NCBI RefSeq assembly: GCF_003173755.1
Contig: NZ_CP029553.1
Location: forward strand, 5,956,001-6,020,000
From: Methylobacterium terrae
GTDB taxonomy: Bacteria; Pseudomonadota; Alphaproteobacteria; Rhizobiales; Beijerinckiaceae
DNA length: 64,000 nt
Direction: 5' to 3'
The notes beneath the pieces were generated by a model, which had not been told where the DNA came from, made no database searches, and was given only the letters and a program-made list of their open reading frames with translations. Made by a program: the position numbers and the translations under genes. Below are positions 1 to 7,600 of the stretch, piece by piece; position 1 is the stretch's first letter, and each line of letters begins with the position of its first letter.

Positions 1-5
1 GGCGC

Positions 6-857
6 TCATGCGGCCAGCTCCGGGTTGCTCTTGGTCGAGGATGATTCGGGCGAATGTCTAGTGCCGGACTGTGCCGGCTCGAAGGCGGCGGGCTCCTGTC
101 CGGGCCTGATCTCCTGACTGGAGGGGATCTTCTGGCCGGGCGCTCCGGCGACGTGGAGGCCGCATTCCTGCTTGCCCGCCTGCTCCCACCACCAGCGGCC
201 GGCCCGCTCGGGCTCGCCCACCTTCACGGCGCGGGTGCAGGGCGCGCAGCCAATCGACGGGAAGCCGCGATCGTGCAGCACGTTGTAGGGCACGAAGTTC
301 TGATGGATCAGCTCCGCCAGCGCCTCGCGGGTCCAGTCGGCGATCGGGTTGAGCTTGATCAGGCCGCGGGCGTGATCGGCCTCGGCGAGCGGCGTCTCGG
401 CGCGGTTGGCCGACTGCCCGGCGCGCAAGCCCGTGAGCCAGCCGGCGGCGCCGGCGAGCGCGCGGCCGAGCGGCTCGACCTTGCGGAAGCCGCAGCAGGC
501 CTGGCGCGCCGCCACCGAGTGGCGAAAGCCGTTGATGCCGGATTCGGCGACGAAGCGCTCCTCGGCCTCGCGCTCCGGCGCGTAGGCGCGGATGCGGAAG
601 CCGTAGGCGGCTTCCGTCTCGGCCCAGGTGTCGTAGGTCTCGGGGAAGAGCCGGCCGGTATCGAGGGTCACGATCTCGGCCCGCGACTTCGCCATGCGGA
701 GCGCGTGGGTGAGGGCCTGGTCCTCGAGGCCGAAGCTCGTGGTGAAGACCAGGCGGCCGTCCACCGTCGCGTCGATGAGCGCGAGGCGCTCCGGCAGGGC
801 GAGGGGACGCAGGCGCGAGGCCAGCTCCTGCGCCGCGCGGTCGAGGGGAAGGGTCAT
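6..857 (-). CDS. cysH: APS-type assimilatory sulfate reductase
   Basis: Cytoplasmic enzyme that reduces adenylylsulfate to sulfite with thioredoxin or glutathione, the step before the CysI/CysJ sulfite reductase encoded nearby. The protein (283 aa) shows the CCGFRKVEPL pair, a CAPCTR pair followed by GRWWW, and the catalytic ECGLH at about residues 231-235. The four cysteines of the [4Fe-4S] cluster mark the APS type rather than the PAPS type. I chose the ATG at 857; an upstream TTG at 920 would add 21 residues with no family support. After ECGLH there is a 48-residue tail rich in Ser, Pro and Glu, which is unusual because this motif normally lies near the C-terminus. A palindrome at 894-915 lies just upstream. 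Confidence 0.95.
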   Translation of the reverse strand: MTLPLDRAAQELASRLRPLALPERLALIDATVDGRLVFTTSFGLEDQALTHALRMAKSRAEIVTLDTGRLFPETYDTWAETEAAYGFRIRAYAPEREAEERFVAESGINGFRHSVAARQACCGFRKVEPLGRALAGAAGWLTGLRAGQSANRAETPLAEADHARGLIKLNPIADWTREALAELIHQNFVPYNVLHDRGFPSIGCAPCTRAVKVGEPERAGRWWWEQAGKQECGLHVAGAPGQKIPSSQEIRPGQEPAAFEPAQSGTRHSPESSSTKSNPELAA

Positions 858-893
858 GGAGAGCCCGGGATTGGCTGCTTGTGTGACCGGGTA

Positions 894-915
894 ACTGTTC
901 GCTATACCGAACACT
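894..915. promoter_or_regulatory. Candidate operator upstream of cysH
   Basis: ACTGTTCG and CGAACACT flank a 6-base spacer; 7 of 8 positions pair. It sits 37 bases before the cysH ATG and faces the Lrp-type gene at 1071. A dyad of this size in an AT-richer patch is typical of a repressor or activator site; which protein binds is inference. Confidence 0.4.
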
Positions 916-1070
916 GTCAAGGCATGGCTGGGATGCGATCCCGCTGTTTTTCGCAGCGGCAGGTCCGACCTCGCCGGCTATTCGAGGCTTGGCGAACGCC
1001 TTGGTCGAAAAACCGTTCCCTGACCGAGGGTCAGTCTTGAAAGATTCTTCTCCAAAACCGGAGCCGCGCA

Positions 1071-1562
1071 GTGGATGCCATCGACCTGAAGATCCTCGCC
1101 CTGCTCCAGAACGACGCGACGCTGTCGATCGCCCAGATCGGGGAGCGCGTCGGCCTGTCGCAGACCCCGTGCTGGAAGCGCATCCAGCGCCTCGAGGCCG
1201 ACGGGGTCATCGACCGGCGCGTGGCGGTGCTCGACCCGGTCAAGCTGGGCCTGGGGCTGACGGTGTTCGTCTCGATCGAGACCAGCGACCATTCCCGCGA
1301 GTGGCTGGAGCGCTTCGCCGCCACGGTCTCGGGGATGCCGGAGGTGCTGGAATTCTACCGCATGGCCGGCGACGTGGATTACATGCTCCGCGTCGTGGTG
1401 GCCGACATGCAGGCCTACGACGCCTTCTACAAGCGCCTGATCGCGGTGCTGCCCCTGAAGAACGTGACGTCGCGGTTCGCCATGGAGAAGGTGAAGAGCA
1501 CCACTGCGCTGCCGCTCCCGTCGGCACCGTTCGTCCAGCCGCTGGCGGCGAACGGGAAATAA
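1071..1562 (+). CDS. Lrp/AsnC-family transcriptional regulator
   Basis: DNA-binding regulator of 163 aa. The N-terminus holds the Lrp winged helix-turn-helix (DAIDLKILALLQNDATLS, then a recognition helix around SQTPCWKRIQRLE), followed by the RAM/AsnC effector domain (residues about 65-145) with the motif MAGDVDYMLRVVV. The start is the GTG at 1071 with GGAG about 9 bases upstream. It lies between cysH and the cysJ-like gene, so control of sulfur assimilation or of cysteine/methionine-linked genes is plausible, but Lrp proteins often regulate distant genes. The C-terminus runs about 15 residues past the usual end in low-complexity sequence. Confidence 0.92.
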   Translation: MDAIDLKILALLQNDATLSIAQIGERVGLSQTPCWKRIQRLEADGVIDRRVAVLDPVKLGLGLTVFVSIETSDHSREWLERFAATVSGMPEVLEFYRMAGDVDYMLRVVVADMQAYDAFYKRLIAVLPLKNVTSRFAMEKVKSTTALPLPSAPFVQPLAANGK

Positions 1563-1611
1563 TCTTCTCCTGCTGCGCGTGCCGACGATAACGATGATCT
1601 CCCGCAGCCGC

Positions 1612-1627
1612 GTTCTTCAAAAAGAAC
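1612..1627. promoter_or_regulatory. Candidate operator upstream of the cysJ-like gene
   Basis: Perfect 6-base dyad GTTCTT-CAAA-AAGAAC in a short AT-rich island, 43 bases before the chosen start at 1671. It could bind the neighbouring Lrp protein or a sulfur regulator. Its core (GTTC/GAAC) resembles the dyad at 894-915, but the spacing differs. Confidence 0.4.
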
Positions 1628-1670
1628 ATTTCGGTTGACTCCGGGGCGGCGCGGGCACATCTGTGCGGGC

Positions 1671-3446
1671 ATGTCTCGCTCCGCGCTTCTTCCCCGCACG
1701 GCTCCCTTCGGCGACGCCGAGCGGGCCCATCTCGATGCCGCCCTCGGCTCCACCACCGCCCTGCAGCGCGCGTGGCTGGCCGGCTTCCTCGCCGGCCTCG
1801 ACGCCGCGGGCGGCACTGCCGCCGCCGAGGCGCCCGCCCCGGCCGCCCCGCCGCGGGCCGCCGAGCCGGTGACGATCGTCTTCGCCAGCGAGTCCGGCAA
1901 TTCGGAGAAGCTCGCCGGCGACGTGTCCAAGCTCGCCCGCAAGAGCGGCTTCAAGCCGAAGGTCGTCGATTTCGCCGACCTCGACGTGGCGGCCCTGGGG
2001 AAGGAGAAGCGCCTCGTCGTCATCGCCGCCACCTGGGGCGAGGGCGAGCCGCCGGCCCGCGCGGTGCGCGCCTACGGCGAGATCATGGGCGAGGGCGCGC
2101 CGCGCCTCGACGGGGTCGAGTTCGGCGTGCTGGCGCTCGGCGACACCTCCTACGCCGAGTTCTGCGCCATCGGAAAGCGCCTCGACGACCGCCTCGAGGC
2201 GCTCGGCGCCAGGCGCGTGCTGCCGCGGGTCGATTGCGACCTCGACTTCGACAAGCCGGCCGCCGCCTGGATCAAGGACGCCCTCAAGGCGCTGGCGCCG
2301 CCCGAGCCCGCCGGCAACGTCGTGGCGGTGGATTTCGCCCGCACGGCCGGCGCCGACGAGGAGGCCGAGGTCAGCCGCGAGCCCGTCGTCGTCGAGGTGA
2401 TCGAGCACGTGAACCTCAACTCGTCGCGCTCCGACAAGGAGACGATCCACCTCGCGCTGGCCTTCGAGGATGCCGCCCCTCCTTACGAGCCCGGCGACTC
2501 GCTCGAGCTCTACCCCGAGAACGACCCGGCCCTGGTCGACCAGATCCTCAAGGCCGCCGGCCTCGAGGGCGATTCCGTCCTGCGCCAGGCGCTGCTCGCC
2601 GAGCGCGACATCACCACCCTGTCGGCGGCCACGGTCGAGCGCTTCGTCAAGGCCACCGGCCACGAGGAGGCCCGCCGCCTGATCGACTCGAACGAGGTCC
2701 GGGCCTGGATCGAGGGCCGCCACCTCGTCGACCTGATCGAGACCTACCCGGCGAAGCTCTCGGCTCAAGCTCTCTCGGACATCACCCGGCCGCTGCCGCC
2801 GCGGGCCTACTCGATCGCCTCCTCGCGGGCCGAGGTCGGCGACGAGGCCCACCTCACCATCGCGGCGGTGCGCTACACCACCCATGACCGCGCGCGCACC
2901 GGCGTCGCCTCGGTCCACGTCGCGGACCGGATCCGCACCGGCGCCAAGCTCCGGGTGCGGGTGAAGCCGAACAAGCATTTCCGCCTGCCGAAGGACCCGG
3001 CGACCGACGTGATCATGGTCGGCCCCGGCACAGGCGTCGCGCCGTTCCGCGCCTTCGTGCAGGAGCGCCGCGCCACCGAGGCGCCGGGCCGCAACTGGCT
3101 GTTCTTCGGCGACCGCCACTTCACCCACGACTTCCTGTACCAGCTCGAGTGGCAGGAAGCGCTGGAGGACGGTTCGCTCGCCCGCATCGACGTCGCCTTC
3201 TCCCGCGACCAGCCCGAGAAGATCTACGTCCAGGACCGGATCTGGGAGCAGCGGCGCGAGCTCGTCTCGTGGCTCGACGGCGGCGCCCACTTCTACGTCT
3301 GCGGCGACGCCAAGGCGATGGCCAAGGACGTGCGCGCGGCGCTGGTGCGTGCCTTCGCCGACGTGAAGGGCCTGGACGCGGCGGCGGCCGAGGCGGCGGT
3401 GGCCGGCCTGGAGCGCAGCCACCGCTACCAGCAGGACGTGTACTAG
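1671..3446 (+). CDS. cysJ: Sulfite reductase flavoprotein (alpha) subunit
   Basis: Diflavin reductase (591 aa) that passes electrons from NADPH through FAD and FMN to the CysI hemoprotein. In order: a flavodoxin domain from about residue 66 (TIVFASESGNSEKL), a connecting/FAD-binding domain with RAYSIASS near 379, and an NADPH domain with GPGTGVAPFRAF near 451 and VCGDAKAMAKDV. The C-terminus QQDVY is the family signature. The start is the ATG at 1671 (MSRSALL); a TTG at 1635 is in frame but lies next to the dyad at 1612-1627. cysI follows after a 278-base gap filled by a hairpin repeat. The N-terminal 60 residues are Ala/Pro rich. Calling it cysJ rather than a related diflavin reductase rests on the cysI neighbour. 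Confidence 0.93.
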   Translation: MSRSALLPRTAPFGDAERAHLDAALGSTTALQRAWLAGFLAGLDAAGGTAAAEAPAPAAPPRAAEPVTIVFASESGNSEKLAGDVSKLARKSGFKPKVVDFADLDVAALGKEKRLVVIAATWGEGEPPARAVRAYGEIMGEGAPRLDGVEFGVLALGDTSYAEFCAIGKRLDDRLEALGARRVLPRVDCDLDFDKPAAAWIKDALKALAPPEPAGNVVAVDFARTAGADEEAEVSREPVVVEVIEHVNLNSSRSDKETIHLALAFEDAAPPYEPGDSLELYPENDPALVDQILKAAGLEGDSVLRQALLAERDITTLSAATVERFVKATGHEEARRLIDSNEVRAWIEGRHLVDLIETYPAKLSAQALSDITRPLPPRAYSIASSRAEVGDEAHLTIAAVRYTTHDRARTGVASVHVADRIRTGAKLRVRVKPNKHFRLPKDPATDVIMVGPGTGVAPFRAFVQERRATEAPGRNWLFFGDRHFTHDFLYQLEWQEALEDGSLARIDVAFSRDQPEKIYVQDRIWEQRRELVSWLDGGAHFYVCGDAKAMAKDVRAALVRAFADVKGLDAAAAEAAVAGLERSHRYQQDVY

Positions 3447-3460
3447 CACTGGAACTGCCT

Positions 3461-3640
3461 CCCCTCTCCCGTGTGGGAGAGGGGCCGGGGGATCGGAGAT
3501 CCCGCGTGAGGGTGCTACGCGTCAGTGGAAAGCACTAAACTCGGTGCTTGCAGCGGCGCGGTCTGAGCCCGACTCGGAACCGTAGCACCCTCGCGCGATC
3601 TTCGATCGCCCCTACCCCTCTCCCACTCGGGAGAGGGGAT
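3461..3640. repeat. Compound inverted repeat between cysJ and cysI
   Basis: The left arm begins with the self-pairing CCCCTCTCCC...GGGAGAGGGG (3461-3484) and runs to GGTGCTACG at 3519. The right arm starts CGTAGCACCC at 3581 and ends with another CCCCTCTCCC...GGGAGAGGGG at about 3615-3638. The arms are largely reverse complements and enclose about 60 bases. A related element lies at 7389-7578, so this is a dispersed intergenic repeat. In mRNA it would form a large cruciform and could act as terminator, attenuator or stabiliser between cysJ and cysI. Confidence 0.75.
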
Positions 3641-3724
3641 CCCGCGTCTCATTCGGCGCTGTCACGTGCCGGGGATGCCGGTAAATTACGCGCCGGACCC
3701 GGCGCCCGAACGGACACCACCCCC

Positions 3725-5539
3725 ATGGCCGACCACAAGACCGCCGACACCTCCACCACCGAGCGCGTCTACGAGACGCCGCCGGCCGAGCGCCCGATCA
3801 CCGAGGCGGAGGCCGCCCGCGCCGCCAAGCTCTCGGCCAACGAGCACATCAAGATCGCCAGCGGCTACCTGCGCGGCACGCTCGCCGAGGGCTTGCTCAA
3901 GAACGCCACCGGCGCGATCTCGGACGATGACGGGCAGCTCGTGAAGTTCCACGGGATGTACCTGCAGGACGACCGCGACCTGCGCGCGGAGCGGACCAAG
4001 AAGAAGCTCGACAAGGCCTATTCCTTCATGATCCGCCTGCGCATCGCCGGCGGCGTCGTGACCCCGAAGCAATGGCTGATCCTCGACGAGATCGCCCGCA
4101 CCTACGCCAACGGCACCCTGCGGGCGACGACGCGGCAGACCTTCCAGTATCACGGCGTCATCAAGTCGAACCTCAAGCGCACGATGGCGGCGATCGACTC
4201 GGCGCTGCTCGACACGATCGCGGCCTGCGGCGACGTCAACCGCAACGTGATGGCGGCGACGAACCCGGCCCAGAAGGGCGCCCACGAGGCCGCCTACAAG
4301 CTGGCGAAGGACATCTCCGACAGCCTGCTGCCGAAGACCAATGCCTGGCGCGAGATCTGGCTCGACGGCGAGCGCGTGGTCGGGGCTGAGGACGCGGCCG
4401 AGGTCGAGCCGGTCTACGGCAAGACCTACCTGCCGCGGAAGTTCAAGACCATCGTGGCGGTGCCGCCCTCCAACGAGGTCGACGTCTACGCCCACGATCT
4501 CGGCTTCATCGCGATCCTCGACAAGAAGGGCAAGGTGACGGGCTGGAACGTCACCGTCGGCGGCGGCATGGGCATGACCCACGGCGAGGCCGACACCTTC
4601 CCGCGCACCGCCGACGTGATGCTGTTCGCGGAGCCGGAATACGCCCTGAAGGTCGCCGAGGCGGTGATGACCGTCCAGCGCGACTGGGGCAACCGCACCA
4701 TCCGCAAGAACGCGCGCCTCAAGTACACGATCGAGCGCTACGGCCTGAAGGCCTTCCGGGCCGAGGTCGAGAAGCGGGTCGGCCGCACCTTCCAGGACCC
4801 GAAGCCCTTCACCTTCACGGGCAACGGCGACCGCTACGGCTGGGTCGCAGGCGACGACGGCAAGCACCACCTGACGCTCTACGTGCCGTCGGGCCGGATC
4901 AAGGACGTCGAGGGCGGGCCGCAATTCCTGGCGGGCCTGCGCCGCATCGCCGAGGTGCACCAGGGCGATTTCCGCCTCACCGGCAACCAGAACGTCATCG
5001 TCGCCAACGTCCCGGCGGACAGGAAGGCGGAGATCGACGCGCTGGTGCAGGAATACGGCCTCACCACCGGAGCGGGCGCGCTTCGCCGCAACAGCCTCGC
5101 CTGCGTGGCCCTGCCGACCTGCGGCCTGGCGCTCGCCGAGAGCGAGCGCTACCTGCCGAGCCTGATCGACGAGCTGGAGGAGAGCCTGGCCTCCCACGGC
5201 TTGGCTGACGACGACATCACGATCCGGATGACCGGCTGCCCCAACGGCTGCGCCCGGCCCTTCATCGCCGAGATCGGCCTCGTCGGCCGCGGCCCCGAGC
5301 GCTACAACCTCTATCTCGGCGCCGCCTTCGACGGCTCGCGGCTGAGCAAGCTCTACGCCGAGGACGTCACGGCCTCCGACATCCGCCCGAAGCTCGACCC
5401 GCTCTTCGCGGCCTACGCCAAGGACCGGACCAAGGGCGAGCGCTTCGGCGACTTCGTGATCCGGGCCGGCTACGTGGCGAAGACCGGCAACGGGCCGGAC
5501 TTCCACGTGCAGACGGGCGCGCGGAAGGCGGTGGCCTGA
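3725..5539 (+). CDS. cysI: Sulfite reductase hemoprotein (beta) subunit
   Basis: Siroheme and [4Fe-4S] enzyme of 604 aa that reduces sulfite to sulfide with six electrons. The cluster ligands are visible as Cys460 and Cys466 (CVALPTCGLA) and Cys505 and Cys509 (TGCPNGCARP). Upstream lies the duplicated ferredoxin-like half domain (RLRIAGGVVTPKQWL, then TRQTFQYHG), as in CysI and NirA. I chose the ATG at 3725 (MADHKTADTS); longer in-frame sequence upstream runs through the hairpin repeat and is not credible. Pairing with the flavoprotein at 1671 favours an NADPH-sulfite reductase over a ferredoxin enzyme. Confidence 0.94.
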   Translation: MADHKTADTSTTERVYETPPAERPITEAEAARAAKLSANEHIKIASGYLRGTLAEGLLKNATGAISDDDGQLVKFHGMYLQDDRDLRAERTKKKLDKAYSFMIRLRIAGGVVTPKQWLILDEIARTYANGTLRATTRQTFQYHGVIKSNLKRTMAAIDSALLDTIAACGDVNRNVMAATNPAQKGAHEAAYKLAKDISDSLLPKTNAWREIWLDGERVVGAEDAAEVEPVYGKTYLPRKFKTIVAVPPSNEVDVYAHDLGFIAILDKKGKVTGWNVTVGGGMGMTHGEADTFPRTADVMLFAEPEYALKVAEAVMTVQRDWGNRTIRKNARLKYTIERYGLKAFRAEVEKRVGRTFQDPKPFTFTGNGDRYGWVAGDDGKHHLTLYVPSGRIKDVEGGPQFLAGLRRIAEVHQGDFRLTGNQNVIVANVPADRKAEIDALVQEYGLTTGAGALRRNSLACVALPTCGLALAESERYLPSLIDELEESLASHGLADDDITIRMTGCPNGCARPFIAEIGLVGRGPERYNLYLGAAFDGSRLSKLYAEDVTASDIRPKLDPLFAAYAKDRTKGERFGDFVIRAGYVAKTGNGPDFHVQTGARKAVA

Positions 5540-5587
5540 CCGAGGATCGCGGCGGGCTCGGAGCGTCGAGGCGACCGGGCCTGCCGT

Positions 5588-5632
5588 CACTCCCACCCTC
5601 CCACCTCAGGATGAGGTTGTGGGTGGATGGAG
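5588..5632. repeat. Short palindromic intergenic repeat
   Basis: CCACCTCAGGATGAGGT lies inside a longer imperfect dyad of CCCAC and GTGGG between the ends of the convergent cysI and glutathione peroxidase genes. The core CACCTCAGGATGAGGT recurs at about 49280, so it belongs to a dispersed family. It may serve as a bidirectional terminator here. Confidence 0.55.
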
Positions 5633-5674
5633 GGGAGACGTTTCCCGCTTCCACTCTCGCGACCCGGAACCCCC

Positions 5675-6241
5675 CTACTCCGCCGCCTCCAGCTCCTTCA
5701 CGATCGCCGCGATCACCCGCGGATCGGTCGGTTCGACCGGCGTGGCGAAGGCGGCGGCGAGGTGCCCGTCGCGGCCGACCAGGTACTTGTGGAAGTTCCA
5801 GCGCGGGGTCTCGGCCGGCTTCTCGGCGGCCGCCCAGCGGTAGAACGGGTGCGCCTGCGGGCCCGTGACGCCGGTCTTCGCCACGACCGGGAAGGTCACG
5901 CCGTGGTTCTTGCGCGCGGCCTCGGCGATCGCCAGCCCGTCGAGCGGTTCCTGTCGCCCGAAATCCGCCGAGGGCACCGCGATCACCGTCAGCCCGCGGG
6001 GGCCGAAGCGGGTCCAGAGCTGCTGCAGGCCGGCGAATTGCGGGGCGTAGCCACAGGCCGTCGCGGTGTTGACCACCAGGATCGGCTTGCCCGCCTGCTC
6101 GGCGAGCGCCAGGCTGCCGCCCTCGGGCCTCGTGAAGCTGAAGGCGGAGGCCGTGACGCCGCTCTGGAGCGGCGCGGCCCGGGCCGGAACGGCGAGCGCG
6201 CCGGCGATCAGGAACAGGGCCTCGCGGCGAACGACCGGCAT
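5675..6241 (-). CDS. Exported glutathione peroxidase family protein
   Basis: Thiol peroxidase of 188 aa that reduces hydrogen or lipid peroxides. The peroxidatic cysteine is Cys63 in NTATACGYAPQ and the conserved Trp-Asn are at 148-149 in WNFHKYLVG; the loop with a glutamine of the usual tetrad is partly changed. Residues 1-22 (MPVVRREALFLIAGALAVPARA) form a signal peptide ending in ARA, so the enzyme should act in the periplasm, whereas most bacterial Gpx are cytosolic. The ATG at 6241 has GAGGAAG upstream. It is convergent with cysI and probably monocistronic. Confidence 0.92.
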   Translation of the reverse strand: MPVVRREALFLIAGALAVPARAAPLQSGVTASAFSFTRPEGGSLALAEQAGKPILVVNTATACGYAPQFAGLQQLWTRFGPRGLTVIAVPSADFGRQEPLDGLAIAEAARKNHGVTFPVVAKTGVTGPQAHPFYRWAAAEKPAETPRWNFHKYLVGRDGHLAAAFATPVEPTDPRVIAAIVKELEAAE

Positions 6242-6418
6242 CGGGGGCTTCCTCGGGAGTGTTCGCCCCGATTGTCTCGCGGCTTCCGCAGCGGCGCAAG
6301 CGGTCGCGTATGGTCAAGCTTGCGGCAAGTCCGGGACGCCGCGGCGGCGCCCCGTGAACTTCCACCCGACTGTCACGTTGTCTCGCCAGACCAATGGCAA
6401 GCGTGGTGGGAGGCGGCC

Positions 6419-6616
6419 GTGGACCGGCACGAGATCCTGAATTACTTCGAGCACCGGCGCGACGGCGCGTGGGTCTGCACCCGGCCGGTGACCCTGACCA
6501 CCGCCCGCGAGAGCGTGGCGATCCGCCCCGGCGCGCGGTTCGATTACGGCAAGAAGGTCGGCGGCATCGACCTCGCCGAGTACCTGGAGCGGCTGGGCTC
6601 GCAGTTCGGGTCCTGA
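6419..6616 (+). CDS. Small hypothetical protein (65 aa)
   Basis: I do not recognise this protein. A GTG at 6419 is preceded by GGGAGG at ideal spacing and opens a 65-residue frame beginning MDRHEILNYFEHRRDG and ending YLERLGSQFGS. Composition is soluble and mixed charged, with no signal peptide or membrane segment. It lies alone between the divergent glutathione peroxidase gene and the TetR gene. Ribosome site and codon bias support it, but no domain does. Confidence 0.5.
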   Translation: MDRHEILNYFEHRRDGAWVCTRPVTLTTARESVAIRPGARFDYGKKVGGIDLAEYLERLGSQFGS

Positions 6617-6711
6617 CGGCGGTCCCGCCCGGGTGACGCAGATGCCACACCCGACGTTAAGGTCGCCGGAGCCTTTTGACCCCGACGCGATCGGCACGAT
6701 AGGCTCCGCGG

Positions 6712-7341
6712 ATGATCCCTGCCCTGTCCGCACCTCCACCGGTCGAGGAATCCCCGCCCGATACCCGCTGCCGCATCCTGGCGACGGCGGAGCGCTTCTT
6801 CCGTGAGATCGGCTACCAGAAGACCACGGTCGCCGACATCGCCAAGACCCTGCGGATGAGCCCGGCCAACGTGTATCGCTTCTTCGACTCGAAGAAGGCG
6901 ATCAACGAGGCCGTGGTGGCGCGCATCATCGGCGAGGTCGAGGCGCGGATCGCCGTCGTGGCGGACCGGCCCGGCCTCCCGGCGGAGGCGCGCCTGCGCG
7001 AGATCATCGTGTTCCTGCACCGGGACGCCGTCGGCCGCTTCACCGGCCATCCGCGCATGCACGAGATGATCGAGGCGGCGATGTCCGAGAGCTGGAACGT
7101 CTGCCGCCACCACGTCGACCGCATCACCGCCGTGCTCGAGCGCGTCATCGCCGACGGCGCCGCGCGGGGCGAGTTCGCGGTCGAGGATCCGGCGGTGGCG
7201 GCGCGCTGCGTCCACACGGCGATCGTGCGCTTCTGCCACCCGGTGCTGGTGGTGCAGTGCCCGGAGGATTTCGTGCCGGCGCTCGACGCGATGATCGCGT
7301 TCCTGATGGGAGCGCTCAGGGCGGGGCCGCGGGTGGCCTGA
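6712..7341 (+). CDS. TetR-family transcriptional regulator
   Basis: Likely repressor of 209 aa. The N-terminal helix-turn-helix is clear at residues about 20-66 (ILATAERFFREIGYQKTT, then SPANVYRFFDSKKAI). The C-terminal ligand domain is of the TetR_C class common in alphaproteobacteria and contains FCHPVLVVQC. The ATG at 6712 gives a normal family length. The target is unknown: it is convergent with otsA, and no efflux or enzyme gene sits next to it in the usual divergent arrangement. Confidence 0.9.
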   Translation: MIPALSAPPPVEESPPDTRCRILATAERFFREIGYQKTTVADIAKTLRMSPANVYRFFDSKKAINEAVVARIIGEVEARIAVVADRPGLPAEARLREIIVFLHRDAVGRFTGHPRMHEMIEAAMSESWNVCRHHVDRITAVLERVIADGAARGEFAVEDPAVAARCVHTAIVRFCHPVLVVQCPEDFVPALDAMIAFLMGALRAGPRVA

Positions 7342-7388
7342 GCCACCGCCACATCTCCCGAAATTTCTCGACGGACGCCGCCGGTGAA

Positions 7389-7578
7389 CCCTCCCCCCTT
7401 ACGCGGGGGAGGGTGGCGAACGCAGTGTGCCGGGAGAGGGGTAGCGCAACCACTCAGGATGGGGCGCCCTTCACCCTGGTCAGCGACCTCTCCGGAACCG
7501 TGGTCCCCTCTCCCGCCCCGCGCACGAGTGCTTCGCACTCGCAGCGGGGCACCCTCCGCCGCAGAGGGGGGAGGGTTC
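7389..7578. repeat. Compound inverted repeat between convergent genes
   Basis: CCCTCCCCC...GGGGGAGGG at 7389-7412 is followed by a GGGAGAGGGG motif. About 70 bases later a mirrored CCCCTCTCCCG leads to GCACGAGTGCTTCGCACTCG (itself a hairpin) and a final GGGGGGAGGG. It is a diverged copy of the element at 3461-3640. It fills the gap between the TetR and otsA stop codons and probably doubles as a transcription terminator. Confidence 0.65.
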
Positions 7579-7600
7579 GGCGCGTCGCGCCAAATCGTGC

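Noticed and set aside
1635..1670. Upstream TTG start for the cysJ-like gene
   Set aside because: It overlaps the region next to the dyad and adds residues with no family support; ATG 1671 fits better.
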